Source of the DNA: an uncultured Sporosarcina sp.
GTDB lineage: Bacteria > Bacillota > Bacilli > Bacillales_A > Planococcaceae
DNA length: 60,788 nucleotides
Direction of reading: 5' to 3'
NCBI GenBank assembly: GCA_947644645.1
Contig: CANSAF010000012.1
Coordinates: 1 to 60,788 of the forward strand
Both the position numbers and the translations under genes were made by a program. Below the pieces are notes generated by a model. It saw only the letters and a list, made by a program, of their open reading frames with translations, ran no database searches and had not been told where the DNA came from. This document shows positions 1-8,570 of this stretch, piece by piece; within the stretch, counting starts at the first letter, position 1; each line of letters starts with the position of its first letter.

Positions 1-50
1 TCTTTTCGTCTTATGCCTGTCGCATTTAGACGCCTTTTTCGCTTTTATTG
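1..50. repeat. Edge of a long-hairpin interspersed repeat
   Basis: The first ~45 bases carry the motif CTTATGCCTGTCGCATTTA followed by an ACGCCTTT block. The same run recurs at about 4168-4215 and 4408-4455. It is the right-hand end of a repeat whose left part lies outside the window. The stop codon of the TetR gene sits at its edge. Confidence 0.6.
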
Positions 51-662
51 TATCCCTTTTAGTAGTTGGTGTTGTTGGATTTTGATATAGGACTCAATCG
101 AATATTCTTTCGTTAATGCCCATCTGCGGAATGCCCACATTTGCCCTTGAACGACAATATGATGTGCTGCGATTGGAATTTCTTGTTCGGAAATGCGTAA
201 TTCCCCCGATATTACGCATTCTTTTAAAATCCCTTCGAATATTGCAACCATTTCAAGTTCTTTTCTGAGTACATATTGCAGTGCATCTTTTTGTAATGAC
301 TTGGATTCTTGATATAAGACGACGAATTCATCTGTCATATCATCAATTAATTGATAATAGACGGAGATTGCTAATTTCAATCTCTCGATGCTCCCCTCTT
401 CCATCTCGAGTGTTGATAATCTTTTTTGTACTTCATCATAAATCCCATCACAAATTAGAAATAATATGTCTTCTTTCGCTCGAATATACTCATATAGTGT
501 ACCTATACTAAAACCTGCTTCTTTCGCGATTTCACGTGTCGTTGTTCGATGAAACCCCTTTTCTTTAAACAACTTCACCGCTCCCCGAATCATCTGTTTA
601 CGTCTCATTTCGATTAAGCTTTCATCTTTCACAGATGATGCAATTTCCCTTTTGCCCTTCAT
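45..662 (-). CDS. TetR/AcrR-family regulator, probable FadR-type repressor of fatty-acid degradation
   Basis: This 205-residue protein has an N-terminal helix-turn-helix at about residues 38-65 (TTREIAKEAGFSIGTLYEYI), followed by a helical ligand domain of normal TetR length. The ATG is preceded by GGGAGGG seven bases upstream. It is the last gene of a minus-strand cluster of thiolase, hydroxyacyl-CoA dehydrogenase and two acyl-CoA dehydrogenases, 12 bases after the last of these. By context it should sense acyl-CoA and repress the cluster, as FadR does in Bacillus. Palindromic sites resembling FadR boxes occur upstream of fadF (8268-8285) and the thiolase (5754-5771). The family is certain; the ligand and targets are inferred. 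Confidence 0.85.
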   Translation of the reverse strand: MKGKREIASSVKDESLIEMRRKQMIRGAVKLFKEKGFHRTTTREIAKEAGFSIGTLYEYIRAKEDILFLICDGIYDEVQKRLSTLEMEEGSIERLKLAISVYYQLIDDMTDEFVVLYQESKSLQKDALQYVLRKELEMVAIFEGILKECVISGELRISEQEIPIAAHHIVVQGQMWAFRRWALTKEYSIESYIKIQQHQLLKGIQ

Positions 663-674
663 AAAATCCCTCCC

Positions 675-1814
675 TTATTTTGTTAACATACGGGAGATGA
701 CAAGTCTTTGAATTTCTTGCGTTCCTTCATAGATTTGCGTAATTTTTGCATCGCGCATATAACGTTCCACCGGATAATCTTTCGTATAACCGTAACCACC
801 GAATACTTGAACTGCATCTGTCGTCACTTGCATTGCTGTATCCCCAGCCATTAATTTTGCCATTGCAGATGCTTTTCCGTATGGTAAATTATTTGATTCT
901 AACCAAGCAGCTTGATAAGTTAACAATCTCGAAGCTTCCGTTGCAGTTGCCATATCTGCCAGTTTAAAACCAATTCCTTGATTTGCCGCAATTGGCTTAC
1001 CAAATTGCTCACGCTCTTTCGCATAATCTACTGCCGCATCGACCGCACCTTGCGCAATGCCTACCGCTTGTGCCGCGATGCCATTTCGTCCGCCGTCCAA
1101 TGTTTGCATCGCAATTTTGAAACCGTCTCCTACTTCCCCAAGTAGGTTTTCTTTCGGAACACGGCAATTATCAAACATAATTTCAGTTGTTGGCGATGAA
1201 CGAATGCCTAGTTTCTTTTCTTTTTTCCCAACCGAAAAGCCTGGGAAATCTTTTTCAACAATAAACGCGCTCGTTTCTGGGCGTTTCCCACTTGCATCTG
1301 TTACTGCAAAAACGACATAAATATCAGCAATTCCACCGTTCGTGATGAAAATTTTTGAACCATTTAAAACATAATCCTCACCGTCTAACTTCGCTGTCGT
1401 CTTCATAGCACCTGCGTCCGATCCTGATGCTGGTTCTGTTAAACCGTAAGCACCAATTTTCGTACCTTCAGCCATTGGACGTAAATATTTTTGTTTCTGT
1501 TCTTCTGATCCAAATTTATAAACCGGCCATCCTGCAAGTGAAGTGTGTGCTGATAACGTGACCCCTGTCGATGCACAAACACGTGAAAGTTCCTCAACCG
1601 CAATAACATATGCTAAGTAATCACTCCCAATTCCACCGTATTCTTCTGGCCAAGGAATCCCCGTTAATCCAAGTTCAGCCATTTTATGGAATAACTCCAT
1701 ATCAAAACGCTCTTCTTCATCACGCTCCGCTGCTGTTGGTGCTACCTCTTTCTCTGCAAAATCACGTACCATTTTACGAATCATTTCATGCTCTTCCGAT
1801 AAATTAAAATCCAT
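675..1814 (-). CDS. Acyl-CoA dehydrogenase (AcdA/MmgC type)
   Basis: A 379-residue FAD-dependent acyl-CoA dehydrogenase catalysing the first, alpha-beta desaturating step of beta-oxidation. The C-terminal signature [10 protein letters not shown] carries the likely catalytic glutamate at about residue 363. The middle holds the family motif [14 protein letters not shown]. It is a paralogue of the acyl-CoA dehydrogenase just upstream at 2125-3261, and the two are separated by 310 bases holding a 21-bp-period repeat array. Two dehydrogenases in one cluster suggest different chain-length or branched-chain preferences, but the sequence does not settle which. Confidence 0.93.
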   Translation of the reverse strand: MDFNLSEEHEMIRKMVRDFAEKEVAPTAAERDEEERFDMELFHKMAELGLTGIPWPEEYGGIGSDYLAYVIAVEELSRVCASTGVTLSAHTSLAGWPVYKFGSEEQKQKYLRPMAEGTKIGAYGLTEPASGSDAGAMKTTAKLDGEDYVLNGSKIFITNGGIADIYVVFAVTDASGKRPETSAFIVEKDFPGFSVGKKEKKLGIRSSPTTEIMFDNCRVPKENLLGEVGDGFKIAMQTLDGGRNGIAAQAVGIAQGAVDAAVDYAKEREQFGKPIAANQGIGFKLADMATATEASRLLTYQAAWLESNNLPYGKASAMAKLMAGDTAMQVTTDAVQVFGGYGYTKDYPVERYMRDAKITQIYEGTQEIQRLVISRMLTK

Positions 1815-2124
1815 CCCTTTTTCCCCCTCGTAACTTTTTATTTAATTGATTACTAGATTAATGAAGTCCGTAAGATCAGCCGATGCGCTTTTATACAAGA
1901 TGTTGATAAATGCATGCATCGGGTGGTCTTTGGGTTTTCCGATGTTTTCAGCGTAATTATGCAGATTTTCAGTAATATCTCGAGATTTTTCAGTGCAATC
2001 CACCTAGTTTTCAGCGCAATCGACAAGTTTTTCAGTGCCTTGATTTCAAGGTATTGATGCCCCACTACATTTCCCCGCCAAATGCCTTGCATCACTGACT
2101 GCAATGATGGAATCTGATTCCTTT
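1815..2124. other. 310-bp intergenic gap containing a 21-bp tandem array
   Basis: No convincing gene lies between the two acyl-CoA dehydrogenases. The stretch contains the 21-bp array at 1945-2049. An open frame crosses the array on the minus strand, but a stop-free 21-bp unit gives that automatically. I see no clear terminator here, so the two dehydrogenases may still be cotranscribed. Confidence 0.6.
1945..2049. repeat. 21-bp tandem array, five units, core TTTTCAGYGCAAT
   Basis: TTTTCAG recurs at 1945, 1966, 1987, 2008 and 2029, exactly 21 bases apart. The first ~7-13 bases of each unit are conserved (TTTTCAGCGCAATC-like); the remainder varies freely. The architecture matches the arrays at 8440, 19265 and 47131, although the core sequence differs. 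Confidence 0.85.
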
Positions 2125-3261
2125 TTAGTTTAATAAATGTTTCGAGATAACAATCTTTTGAATTTCGCTTGTGCCTTCGTAAATCTCCGTTACTTTCGCA
2201 TCGCGGAAATAACGTTCAACTGGATAATCTTCTGTATATCCATATCCACCAAATACTTGAATCGCTTCTGTCGATGTTTCAACTGCTTTTCTAGAGGCGA
2301 ATAATTTTGCCATCGATGCAAATTGTCCGCATGGCTTTCCTTCTTGACGTAGTAGTGCGGCACGGTAAACGAGTAATTTAGCAGCTTCAACCCCTGTTGC
2401 CATATCTGCCAGTTTAAAGCCAATGCCTTGTTGTGCCGAAATTGGTTTTCCAAATTGCTCACGTTCTTTTGCATAAGACACTGCTGCTTCTAGTGAAGCT
2501 TCCGCAATGCCCAGTGATTGCGCGGCAATTCCAATACGTCCAACATCTAAGTTAGCCATCGCGATTTTAAATCCTTCGCCTTCTTCACCTAGACGATTCA
2601 CTGCTGGAACGCGCATATTTTCAAAAGCAACTTCAACTGTACGTGAACCATGTAAGCCCATTTTTCTTTCATCTTTCCCGATGATTAAACCTGGTGTATC
2701 TTTATCAACAATAAATGCTGAAATACCATACGTTTTTTTCGAGCTATCTGTTGAAGCAAAAACAATATAAACATCTGCTTCTCCGCCGTTCGTAATAAAC
2801 ATTTTTGAGCCATTTAATATGTAATCGTCCCCGTCTTTTACAGCTCTTGTCTTTAATGCCCCCGCATCTGATCCTGCTGTTGGCTCCGTTAAGCAAAATG
2901 CCCCTAAATATTCACCCGTTGCCATTTTCGGTAAATAACGCGATTTCTGATCATCATTGCCAAACTGAATAATTGGGTTTGTCCCAACAGATGTATGTAC
3001 GGATAAAATAACCCCCATCACCGCACTTACTTTGGACAATTCATGAATGGCTAAAATATATGATAAAAAATCCATATCTGCTCCGCCGTATTCTTCTGGA
3101 ACTGTCATCCCCATTAAACCAAGTTCCCCCATTTTATTTAATAAATGACGTGGAAACTCTCCTGCTTCCATATTCGGAATAAATGGTTCAATTTCCGTTT
3201 TCGCAAAATCCCTTACCATTTGTTGCATCATTTCTTGTTCTTCTGTTAAACGTAAATCCAT
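2125..3261 (-). CDS. Acyl-CoA dehydrogenase, second paralogue
   Basis: A 378-residue acyl-CoA dehydrogenase with the C-terminal signature EIYEGTSEIQ (likely catalytic Glu at about residue 362) and the substrate/FAD region FCLTEPTAGSDAGALKTRA. It starts 31 bases after the stop of the 3-hydroxyacyl-CoA dehydrogenase, so they are probably cotranscribed. It is clearly related to the dehydrogenase at 675-1814 but not a recent duplicate, with differences throughout. It probably corresponds to MmgC/short-chain acyl-CoA dehydrogenase; exact substrate unknown. Confidence 0.93.
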   Translation of the reverse strand: MDLRLTEEQEMMQQMVRDFAKTEIEPFIPNMEAGEFPRHLLNKMGELGLMGMTVPEEYGGADMDFLSYILAIHELSKVSAVMGVILSVHTSVGTNPIIQFGNDDQKSRYLPKMATGEYLGAFCLTEPTAGSDAGALKTRAVKDGDDYILNGSKMFITNGGEADVYIVFASTDSSKKTYGISAFIVDKDTPGLIIGKDERKMGLHGSRTVEVAFENMRVPAVNRLGEEGEGFKIAMANLDVGRIGIAAQSLGIAEASLEAAVSYAKEREQFGKPISAQQGIGFKLADMATGVEAAKLLVYRAALLRQEGKPCGQFASMAKLFASRKAVETSTEAIQVFGGYGYTEDYPVERYFRDAKVTEIYEGTSEIQKIVISKHLLN

Positions 3262-3292
3262 TTTTCAAATCCCCTTTAGATGAAATCTACTC

Positions 3293-4144
3293 TTAGTTGT
3301 ATTCGTAAAAACCGCGTCCCGACTTTTTCCCTAACCAACCAGCTTTTACATATTTTCTTAATAATGGGCATGGACGATATTTTGAGTCCCCAAATCCTTC
3401 ATGTAAGGTTTCCATAATATATAAACATGTGTCGAGTCCAATAAAATCAGCAAGTTGAAGTGGCCCCATCGGATGATTCATTCCCAACTTCATCACTTCG
3501 TCAATCGCTTCTTTCGTTGCAACACCTTCGTATAATGTGTAAACCGCTTCATTAATCATTGGCATTAAGACACGGTTTGCAACAAATCCTGGGAAATCAT
3601 TGACTTCTACTGGCACTTTCGATAATTGCGTTGTCATATTTTCTACAGCTTCATAAACGTCATCTGCTGTCGCAAGTCCGCGAATGATTTCTACAAGTTT
3701 CATAACTGGTACAGGATTCATAAAATGCATACCAATTACTTTTTCCGGTCGCGTCGTCGCTTCGGCAATTTCTGTAATCGGTAGTGAAGATGTATTGGTC
3801 GCTAAAATCGTATGTGCCGGTGCAATTTGATCAAGTTCTGAAAAGATTTTACGCTTGATATCCATATTTTCCACTGCAGCCTCAATGACGATGTCTACGT
3901 TTTTAGCATCTTCAAGTGTTAATGATTTCGTAATTCGATTTAATACTGCGTCTTTTTCTTCTTCGGTGATGCGTTCTTTTTCTACATTACGCATTAAATT
4001 TTTCGTAATAACTGCAAGCCCTTTTTGAAAAGATTCTTCTTGAATATCATTTAAGTAAACTTCATAACCTGCTTGCGCACAAACTTGTGCGATGCCGCCC
4101 CCCATTTGTCCAGCACCAATTACCATTACTTTTTTAATCTCCAT
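3293..4144 (-). CDS. 3-hydroxyacyl/3-hydroxybutyryl-CoA dehydrogenase
   Basis: NAD-dependent dehydrogenase of the third beta-oxidation step (MmgB/Hbd family). An N-terminal Rossmann motif GAGQMGGGIAQ sits at about residues 10-20. The catalytic His lies in GMHFMNPVPVMKLVEI near residue 140, and the C-terminal domain ends with the usual GKKSGRGFYEY. I chose the ATG at 4144 (283 residues). The in-frame ATG at 4156 sits inside the purine-rich AAAGGATGGGG that serves as ribosome binding site for the later start. Confidence 0.93.
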   Translation of the reverse strand: MEIKKVMVIGAGQMGGGIAQVCAQAGYEVYLNDIQEESFQKGLAVITKNLMRNVEKERITEEEKDAVLNRITKSLTLEDAKNVDIVIEAAVENMDIKRKIFSELDQIAPAHTILATNTSSLPITEIAEATTRPEKVIGMHFMNPVPVMKLVEIIRGLATADDVYEAVENMTTQLSKVPVEVNDFPGFVANRVLMPMINEAVYTLYEGVATKEAIDEVMKLGMNHPMGPLQLADFIGLDTCLYIMETLHEGFGDSKYRPCPLLRKYVKAGWLGKKSGRGFYEYN

Positions 4145-4159
4145 TAATTTCCCCATCCT

Positions 4160-4460
4160 TTTTAAACTCGTCTTATACCTGTCGCATTTAAAAGCCTTTG
4201 TCAGCTTTTTGGTAATCCAGCTTCAATGCCTAGTCGCTCGAGTCACTTCAACTTTAAGAGAAAAGCAAAATACGCTTTTTTTTAAAGTCTCCAGTACTTG
4301 TCGCGACTGAACAGGCATTTTAGCTTTTTAGTAATCTAGCTTCCGAAAGCAAATGCTCGGGTCATAAGTCGATTTGGCTATGTGGCACAAAACGCCACGA
4401 CGCCAACTCGTCTTATGCCTGTCGCATTTAAACGCCTTTGTCAGCTTTTTGGTACTTCAA
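4160..4460. repeat. Pair of long-hairpin interspersed repeat units between hbd and thiolase
   Basis: The gap holds two consecutive imperfect-palindrome units, each opening with AT(C/T)(C/T)AGCTTC and closing with a TATGCCTGTCGCATTTAAACGCC-like run. The second has the internal arms TATGTGGC and GCCAC, matching the B units at 27700-28060 (TATGTGGCAAAGTACGCCAC). The repeat runs into the thiolase gene: its last three codons and stop are the repeat-derived CCAAAAAGCTGA, also present as non-coding sequence at about 4200-4213. No other gene is visible. Confidence 0.8.
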
Positions 4461-5634
4461 TCATGATGGCGTCTCCTTGGCCTCCGCCTGAGCAGATGGA
4501 GGCGATGCCTAGGCCGCCGCCTCTTCGTTTTAGTTCGTAAGCGAGGGTTAAAATGATTCTTGCGCCGCTTGCTCCGATTGGATGTCCGAGTGCGACGGCT
4601 CCCCCGTTGACGTTCACTTTATCTGGATCGAGTTTAGCAATTTCCGAGCTTGCCAGTGCGACGGCTGCAAATGCTTCGTTAATCTCAAATAAATCGATGT
4701 CTTCTAGTTTTTTTCCTGTCTTCTCTAGTAACTTATTAATGACCAATCCCGGTGTTTGCGGGAAATTTTTAGGCTCAATTGCAATTTCGGTATGTCCAAC
4801 AATGTATGCAAGCGGTGTTTTCCCTTCTTGTTTTGCGCGCTGCTCATTCATTAAAACGAGCGCACAAGCACCATCGTTTACCCCCGGTGCGTTTCCAGCG
4901 GTAATTGTACCGTCACGCCCGAAAGCTGGACGTAATTTCCCAAGTGTTTCAACGGATGTGTCACGTCTTGGTGCTTCATCTATCTCAACTACTTTCGGTT
5001 CCCCTTTACGCTGTGGGATTTCAACTGCAATAATTTCTTCTGCAAATCGACCTTTATCAATTGCTTCAATCGCAAGTTGATGACTGCGATATGCCCATTC
5101 ATCTTGTGCTTCACGTGTTAAATGAAATGTCTCTGCCGTTTCATTTCCATAAGTCCCCATATGCACACGATCCGGTGAAAATGAACAAGATAATCCATCG
5201 AAAATCATGCCATCTACTAATGTGCTATCGCCCATTTTCAAACCAAACCGACCTTTTGGTAAGTAGTAGGGTGCATTTGACATTGATTCCATGCCGCCTG
5301 CCACAATCACTTCTTCATCACCAAGGCGAATAATTTGATCGGCAAGTGTAACGCTTCGCATACCTGATGCACAAACTTTATTAATCGTTTCAGTTGTGAC
5401 AGCCCACGGTAACCCAGCTTTTACCGCAGCTTGCCTCGATGGAATTTGACCTTGTCCAGCTTGAAGTACAGTCCCAAGAATCACTTCATCGACATTTTCC
5501 GGTTCTACTTTCGCACGTGATAAAGCCTCTTGAATCGCTATTCCACCTAAATCACTCGCTTGTAATGTTGAAAGTGCTCCGCCCATTTTTCCAAATGGTG
5601 TCCGTGCGCCTTCCAATATGACTGTTCGACTCAT
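4441..5634 (-). CDS. Acetyl-CoA C-acyltransferase (thiolase, MmgA type)
   Basis: A 397-residue thiolase condensing or cleaving acyl-CoA at the end of beta-oxidation. The acyl-accepting Cys88 lies in NKVCASGMRSV, His351 in ALGHPIGASGAR, and the second catalytic Cys381 in ICSGGGQGDA. All three expected catalytic residues are present. It is the first gene of the thiolase-hbd-acd-acd-tetR cluster. The coding end (PKS, stop) is formed by an interspersed repeat, so the original C-terminus may have been replaced; thiolases tolerate this because the active site ends earlier. Confidence 0.95.
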   Translation of the reverse strand: MSRTVILEGARTPFGKMGGALSTLQASDLGGIAIQEALSRAKVEPENVDEVILGTVLQAGQGQIPSRQAAVKAGLPWAVTTETINKVCASGMRSVTLADQIIRLGDEEVIVAGGMESMSNAPYYLPKGRFGLKMGDSTLVDGMIFDGLSCSFSPDRVHMGTYGNETAETFHLTREAQDEWAYRSHQLAIEAIDKGRFAEEIIAVEIPQRKGEPKVVEIDEAPRRDTSVETLGKLRPAFGRDGTITAGNAPGVNDGACALVLMNEQRAKQEGKTPLAYIVGHTEIAIEPKNFPQTPGLVINKLLEKTGKKLEDIDLFEINEAFAAVALASSEIAKLDPDKVNVNGGAVALGHPIGASGARIILTLAYELKRRGGGLGIASICSGGGQGDAIMIEVPKS

Positions 5635-5753
5635 AATCGTTTCGCCTCCACTTTAATGATAGCGTTTACATTACTCGTTTCATTTTCGCTAACACCTAAA
5701 CTTCTACCATAATTTAAATGAATTTCCGATGAAAATACTCGATTGAATTCGCA

Positions 5754-5771
5754 TGACTGAACGCTCGCTCG
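5754..5771. promoter_or_regulatory. Candidate FadR-type operator upstream of thiolase
   Basis: TGACTGAACGCTCGCTCG read on the plus strand. Its reverse complement shares GAGCGTTCAGTCA-like sequence with the site at 8268-8285 upstream of fadF. Both resemble the Bacillus FadR box TGAATGAnTAnTCATTCA as I remember it. It lies about 120 bases upstream of the thiolase start. Confidence 0.5.
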
Positions 5772-5786
5772 AATACTCTCTAGAAA

Positions 5787-5992
5787 AAAAGAGGCTCTCC
5801 TAAAAGTTGAAAGAATGCAACTTTTGGGACGCCTCCCGTTTTTATGTGCGTGGAAATCATGCATTCTTTTACTATTTGGGCTTCGTGCCCGGTAAAGAAA
5901 GCCCTAAAATCAGTGTAACGCAAAAAAATAAACGGATAAACAATTGGGAGGCGTCCGAATAGCAAAGCTATTGGACAGCCTCTTTTTCAATA
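5787..5992. terminator. Two-ended terminator module between fadF and thiolase
   Basis: The left end is a hairpin (AGGCTCTCC...GGACGCCTC type); the right end is a second hairpin (GGCGTCC GAATAGCAAAGCTATT GGACAGCC) with T/A tracts outside. The middle carries a conserved block with TGCATTCTTTTACTATTTGGGCTTCG. Related modules lie at 31843-32026 and 58545-58742. The right-hand hairpin should terminate fadF transcripts, which implies a separate promoter for the thiolase cluster. Confidence 0.7.
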
Positions 5993-6032
5993 ATTTCAGT
6001 ATAGCTTATTTTTCAAATTGTCGCAATACAAC

Positions 6033-8180
6033 TTATTGTAAAACTGATTCAGTTTCTCCCGCTTCTTCCGCTACTTCTTCCCCAAAGATTGAACGTTCAA
6101 GCAGTTCAGCAATATCATATGTGCCAACTGAATCTTCTACTTCGATTGCTTTCGTTCCATCCGATAACATCGTTAAGCAATACGGACAGCCAGAAGAAAT
6201 AATCCCTGGACTCACTTCCATTGCTTGTTCCGTTCTTGCAACGTTAATACGGTGTCCAGTGTCTTCTTCCATCCACATGAGTCCACCACCTGCTCCACAG
6301 CACATGCCATCTTCGCGATTACGTTTCATTTCGATTAATTCGACACCTGGAATCGCTTTTAAAATTTCACGTGGTGGATCGTATACATCGTTATAACGCC
6401 CTAAATAACATGAATCATGGAATGTAATCGTTTCGTTAATCGGATGAACAGGTTTTAAAGCACCATTTTTCACAAGATCATAAAGCAATTCTGTATGGTG
6501 AACAACTTCTGCTTCAAATCCGAAATCCCGATACTCATTTTTAAAGATATTGTAAGCATGTGGATCGACTGTGACGATTTTTGTCACGCCTGCTTTTTCA
6601 AATTCCTTAATATTTGCTTCCGCCAACTCTTGGAATAAAAACTCATTCCCAAGTCGTCTCGGTGTGTCACCAGAATTTTTCTCTTTATTTCCCAAAATCG
6701 CAAACTTTACGCCCGCTTTGTTCATCAAATGTGCAAATGATAAAGCGATTTTTTGAGAACGGTTGTCAAACGCACCCATTGAACCAACCCAGAATAAGTA
6801 TTCAAATGGTTCGTCAGCTTTTTTCAATTCCTTTACCGTTGGAATATGAAGGTCTGGACGTGCGTCTCTCCATTTTTCTTTTTCTTTACGATTGAGTCCC
6901 CAAGGATTTCCTTGGCGTTCGATGTTTGTCATCGCGCGCTGTGCATCTGCATCCATTTTACCTTCTGTCATCACTAAATGACGACGAAGGTCAATAATTT
7001 TATCAACATGTTCGTTCATCACTGGACATTGGTCTTCACAGTTACGACAAGTCGTACATGCCCAAATTTCTTCTTCCGTAATGACGTCACCAATTAGCTG
7101 TGGGCTATAAATATCATCGATTGATGCATTTTCAAGACCTGCTGCTAATGCAATTTGGTTACCTTGTGTTTCTTTAAATGCAAATGTCGGAACCCAAGGC
7201 TGCTGTTTCGTTACAAGTGCTCCGTGATTTGTTAAATGATCACGTAATTTTGTAATTAAATCCATCGGTGACAACATTTTTCCAGTTCCTGCCGCTGGAC
7301 ACATATTTGTACAACGTCCACATTCTACACATGCGTAAAAATCAATCATTTGCAATTGTGAGAAATCAGTGATTTTACCAACACCAATTGCCGGCATTTC
7401 ATCGTCTTCTTCCATTTCTTCCATTGCTGAGAAGTCGATTGGCTCTAATTTCCCCGCGTTATCTAGACGGTGGAAATATGTATTGACCGGTCCTGCGATT
7501 AAATGTGCGTGTTTTGATTGTGGAACATAAACTAAGAATGTTAGTAAAATTAATAAGTGAATCCACCAACCAACAAAGAAAATTGCCGCTGCGCCTGTTT
7601 CTGGTAGGAAACTAAAAACTGTCGCAATCGCTGACGCAACTGGTTCAGTCCAAGATGCTTCATTGCCATGCCAAATCATATTCATCCCATTCGCTAAAAG
7701 CGTCGAAAGCATTAATCCGCCGATAAAGATTAAAACAAGCCCTGACTTCCAACCTCTTTTTAAGCGAACGAGCTTTTCAACATAACGACGGTGAAACGCC
7801 CAAACAACTGCCACTAAAATTGTTAATACAACGATTTCTTGGAAAAACGTAAATGCACCGTATACTGGACCGAATGGTAAATGTGATCCCGGCTTTAACC
7901 CTTTCCAAATTAAATCAATTGCCCCAAATTGAACGAGCAAAAATCCATAGAAAAATGCAACGTGAATCATTCCACTCTTCTTATCCTTCAATAACTTCTT
8001 CTGCCCAAATACATACACCCAAATATTTTGAAGACGTTCTTTTACACTGTCGTCAAATTCTTGTTTTCTACCTAATTTAATAAATTGCGTACGTGTTTTT
8101 ATTAAATAAGTGAATAAAGCAAGTGCATAAGCAGTTACCCCAAGAAATAAAATCCAATTGGCAACAAGTAACAGATTCAT
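6033..8180 (-). CDS. fadF: FadF-type (Fe-S) membrane oxidoreductase, HdrD-like
   Basis: This 715-residue protein resembles B. subtilis FadF (YwjF). Residues 1-220 hold about six membrane segments of the nitrate-reductase gamma/cytochrome b type. Two ferredoxin clusters follow, with cysteines near 284/287/290/294 and 375/378/381/385. The C-terminal part has HdrD-like CCG features (HDSCYLGR, MCCGAGGG). It is thought to pass electrons from acyl-CoA dehydrogenases/ETF to menaquinone. It has its own promoter at 8257-8286 with an embedded FadR-like site. A terminator module follows the gene. Confidence 0.9.
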   Translation of the reverse strand: MNLLLVANWILFLGVTAYALALFTYLIKTRTQFIKLGRKQEFDDSVKERLQNIWVYVFGQKKLLKDKKSGMIHVAFFYGFLLVQFGAIDLIWKGLKPGSHLPFGPVYGAFTFFQEIVVLTILVAVVWAFHRRYVEKLVRLKRGWKSGLVLIFIGGLMLSTLLANGMNMIWHGNEASWTEPVASAIATVFSFLPETGAAAIFFVGWWIHLLILLTFLVYVPQSKHAHLIAGPVNTYFHRLDNAGKLEPIDFSAMEEMEEDDEMPAIGVGKITDFSQLQMIDFYACVECGRCTNMCPAAGTGKMLSPMDLITKLRDHLTNHGALVTKQQPWVPTFAFKETQGNQIALAAGLENASIDDIYSPQLIGDVITEEEIWACTTCRNCEDQCPVMNEHVDKIIDLRRHLVMTEGKMDADAQRAMTNIERQGNPWGLNRKEKEKWRDARPDLHIPTVKELKKADEPFEYLFWVGSMGAFDNRSQKIALSFAHLMNKAGVKFAILGNKEKNSGDTPRRLGNEFLFQELAEANIKEFEKAGVTKIVTVDPHAYNIFKNEYRDFGFEAEVVHHTELLYDLVKNGALKPVHPINETITFHDSCYLGRYNDVYDPPREILKAIPGVELIEMKRNREDGMCCGAGGGLMWMEEDTGHRINVARTEQAMEVSPGIISSGCPYCLTMLSDGTKAIEVEDSVGTYDIAELLERSIFGEEVAEEAGETESVLQ

Positions 8181-8256
8181 TTCTCTTCCCCCTTTTTTTA
8201 CTTTTACTTACAAATAGTTTAGTAGATAAAAACTTTTCTGTCGATACTCTATTTTC

Positions 8257-8286
8257 AGTATAATTTATGAACGAGCATTCAGTCAA
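8257..8286 (-). promoter_or_regulatory. fadF sigma-A promoter with embedded operator
   Basis: On the minus strand the -35 is TTGACT (8281-8286) and the -10 is TATACT (8257-8262), with an 18-base spacer. The palindrome TGAACGAGCATTCAGTCA (plus strand, 8268-8285) overlaps the spacer and -35, an ideal place for a repressor. The match to the FadR box is good but by eye. Confidence 0.65.
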
Positions 8287-8439
8287 TGACTTTTCTAAAA
8301 TATCAATTTTCCACTCGATTTTTCTAGCTGCTTTATAATGACGTTTATGAGTTACTTCATTGTTTTGTTTGAATTTATTTTATACTTTCGGTGCATTTAC
8401 TTATTGTTCATTTTGCAGATATTTCATTAAATTTTTGCT

Positions 8440-8567
8440 ACTTCGGGGGATTAAGGGGAAATTTCGGGGAAATATATGCGAACTTCGGAGAATAACTACC
8501 GCACTTCGGGCAATTACATTTAAACTTCAGGGAATTCCCATAAAACTTCGGGGAATCCCTGATTTTT
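8440..8567. repeat. 21-bp tandem array, six units, core ACTTCGGGGAAT
   Basis: TTCGG/TTCAG recurs at 8442, 8463, 8484, 8505, 8526 and 8547, spaced exactly 21 bases. The first ~12 bases of each unit are conserved (ACTTCGGGGAAT) and the remaining nine vary. It lies between the end of cblS and the fadF promoter. An open frame with a seven-residue repeat crosses it on the plus strand, without a supported start. The rest of the 390-bp gap holds only the fadF promoter. Confidence 0.88.
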
Positions 8568-8570
8568 CTA

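Noticed and set aside
1945-2049. CRISPR array
   Set aside because: Repeat cores are 7-13 bases with ~10-base variable parts and exact 21-bp period; CRISPR repeats are longer with ~30-base spacers, and no cas genes are present.
4553-5080. Long plus-strand open frame opposite the thiolase
   Set aside because: Antisense shadow of a well-conserved gene with all catalytic residues on the minus strand.
5944-6396. Plus-strand open frame at the fadF 3' end
   Set aside because: Runs antisense through the fadF coding region and out of the terminator hairpin; no ribosome binding site.
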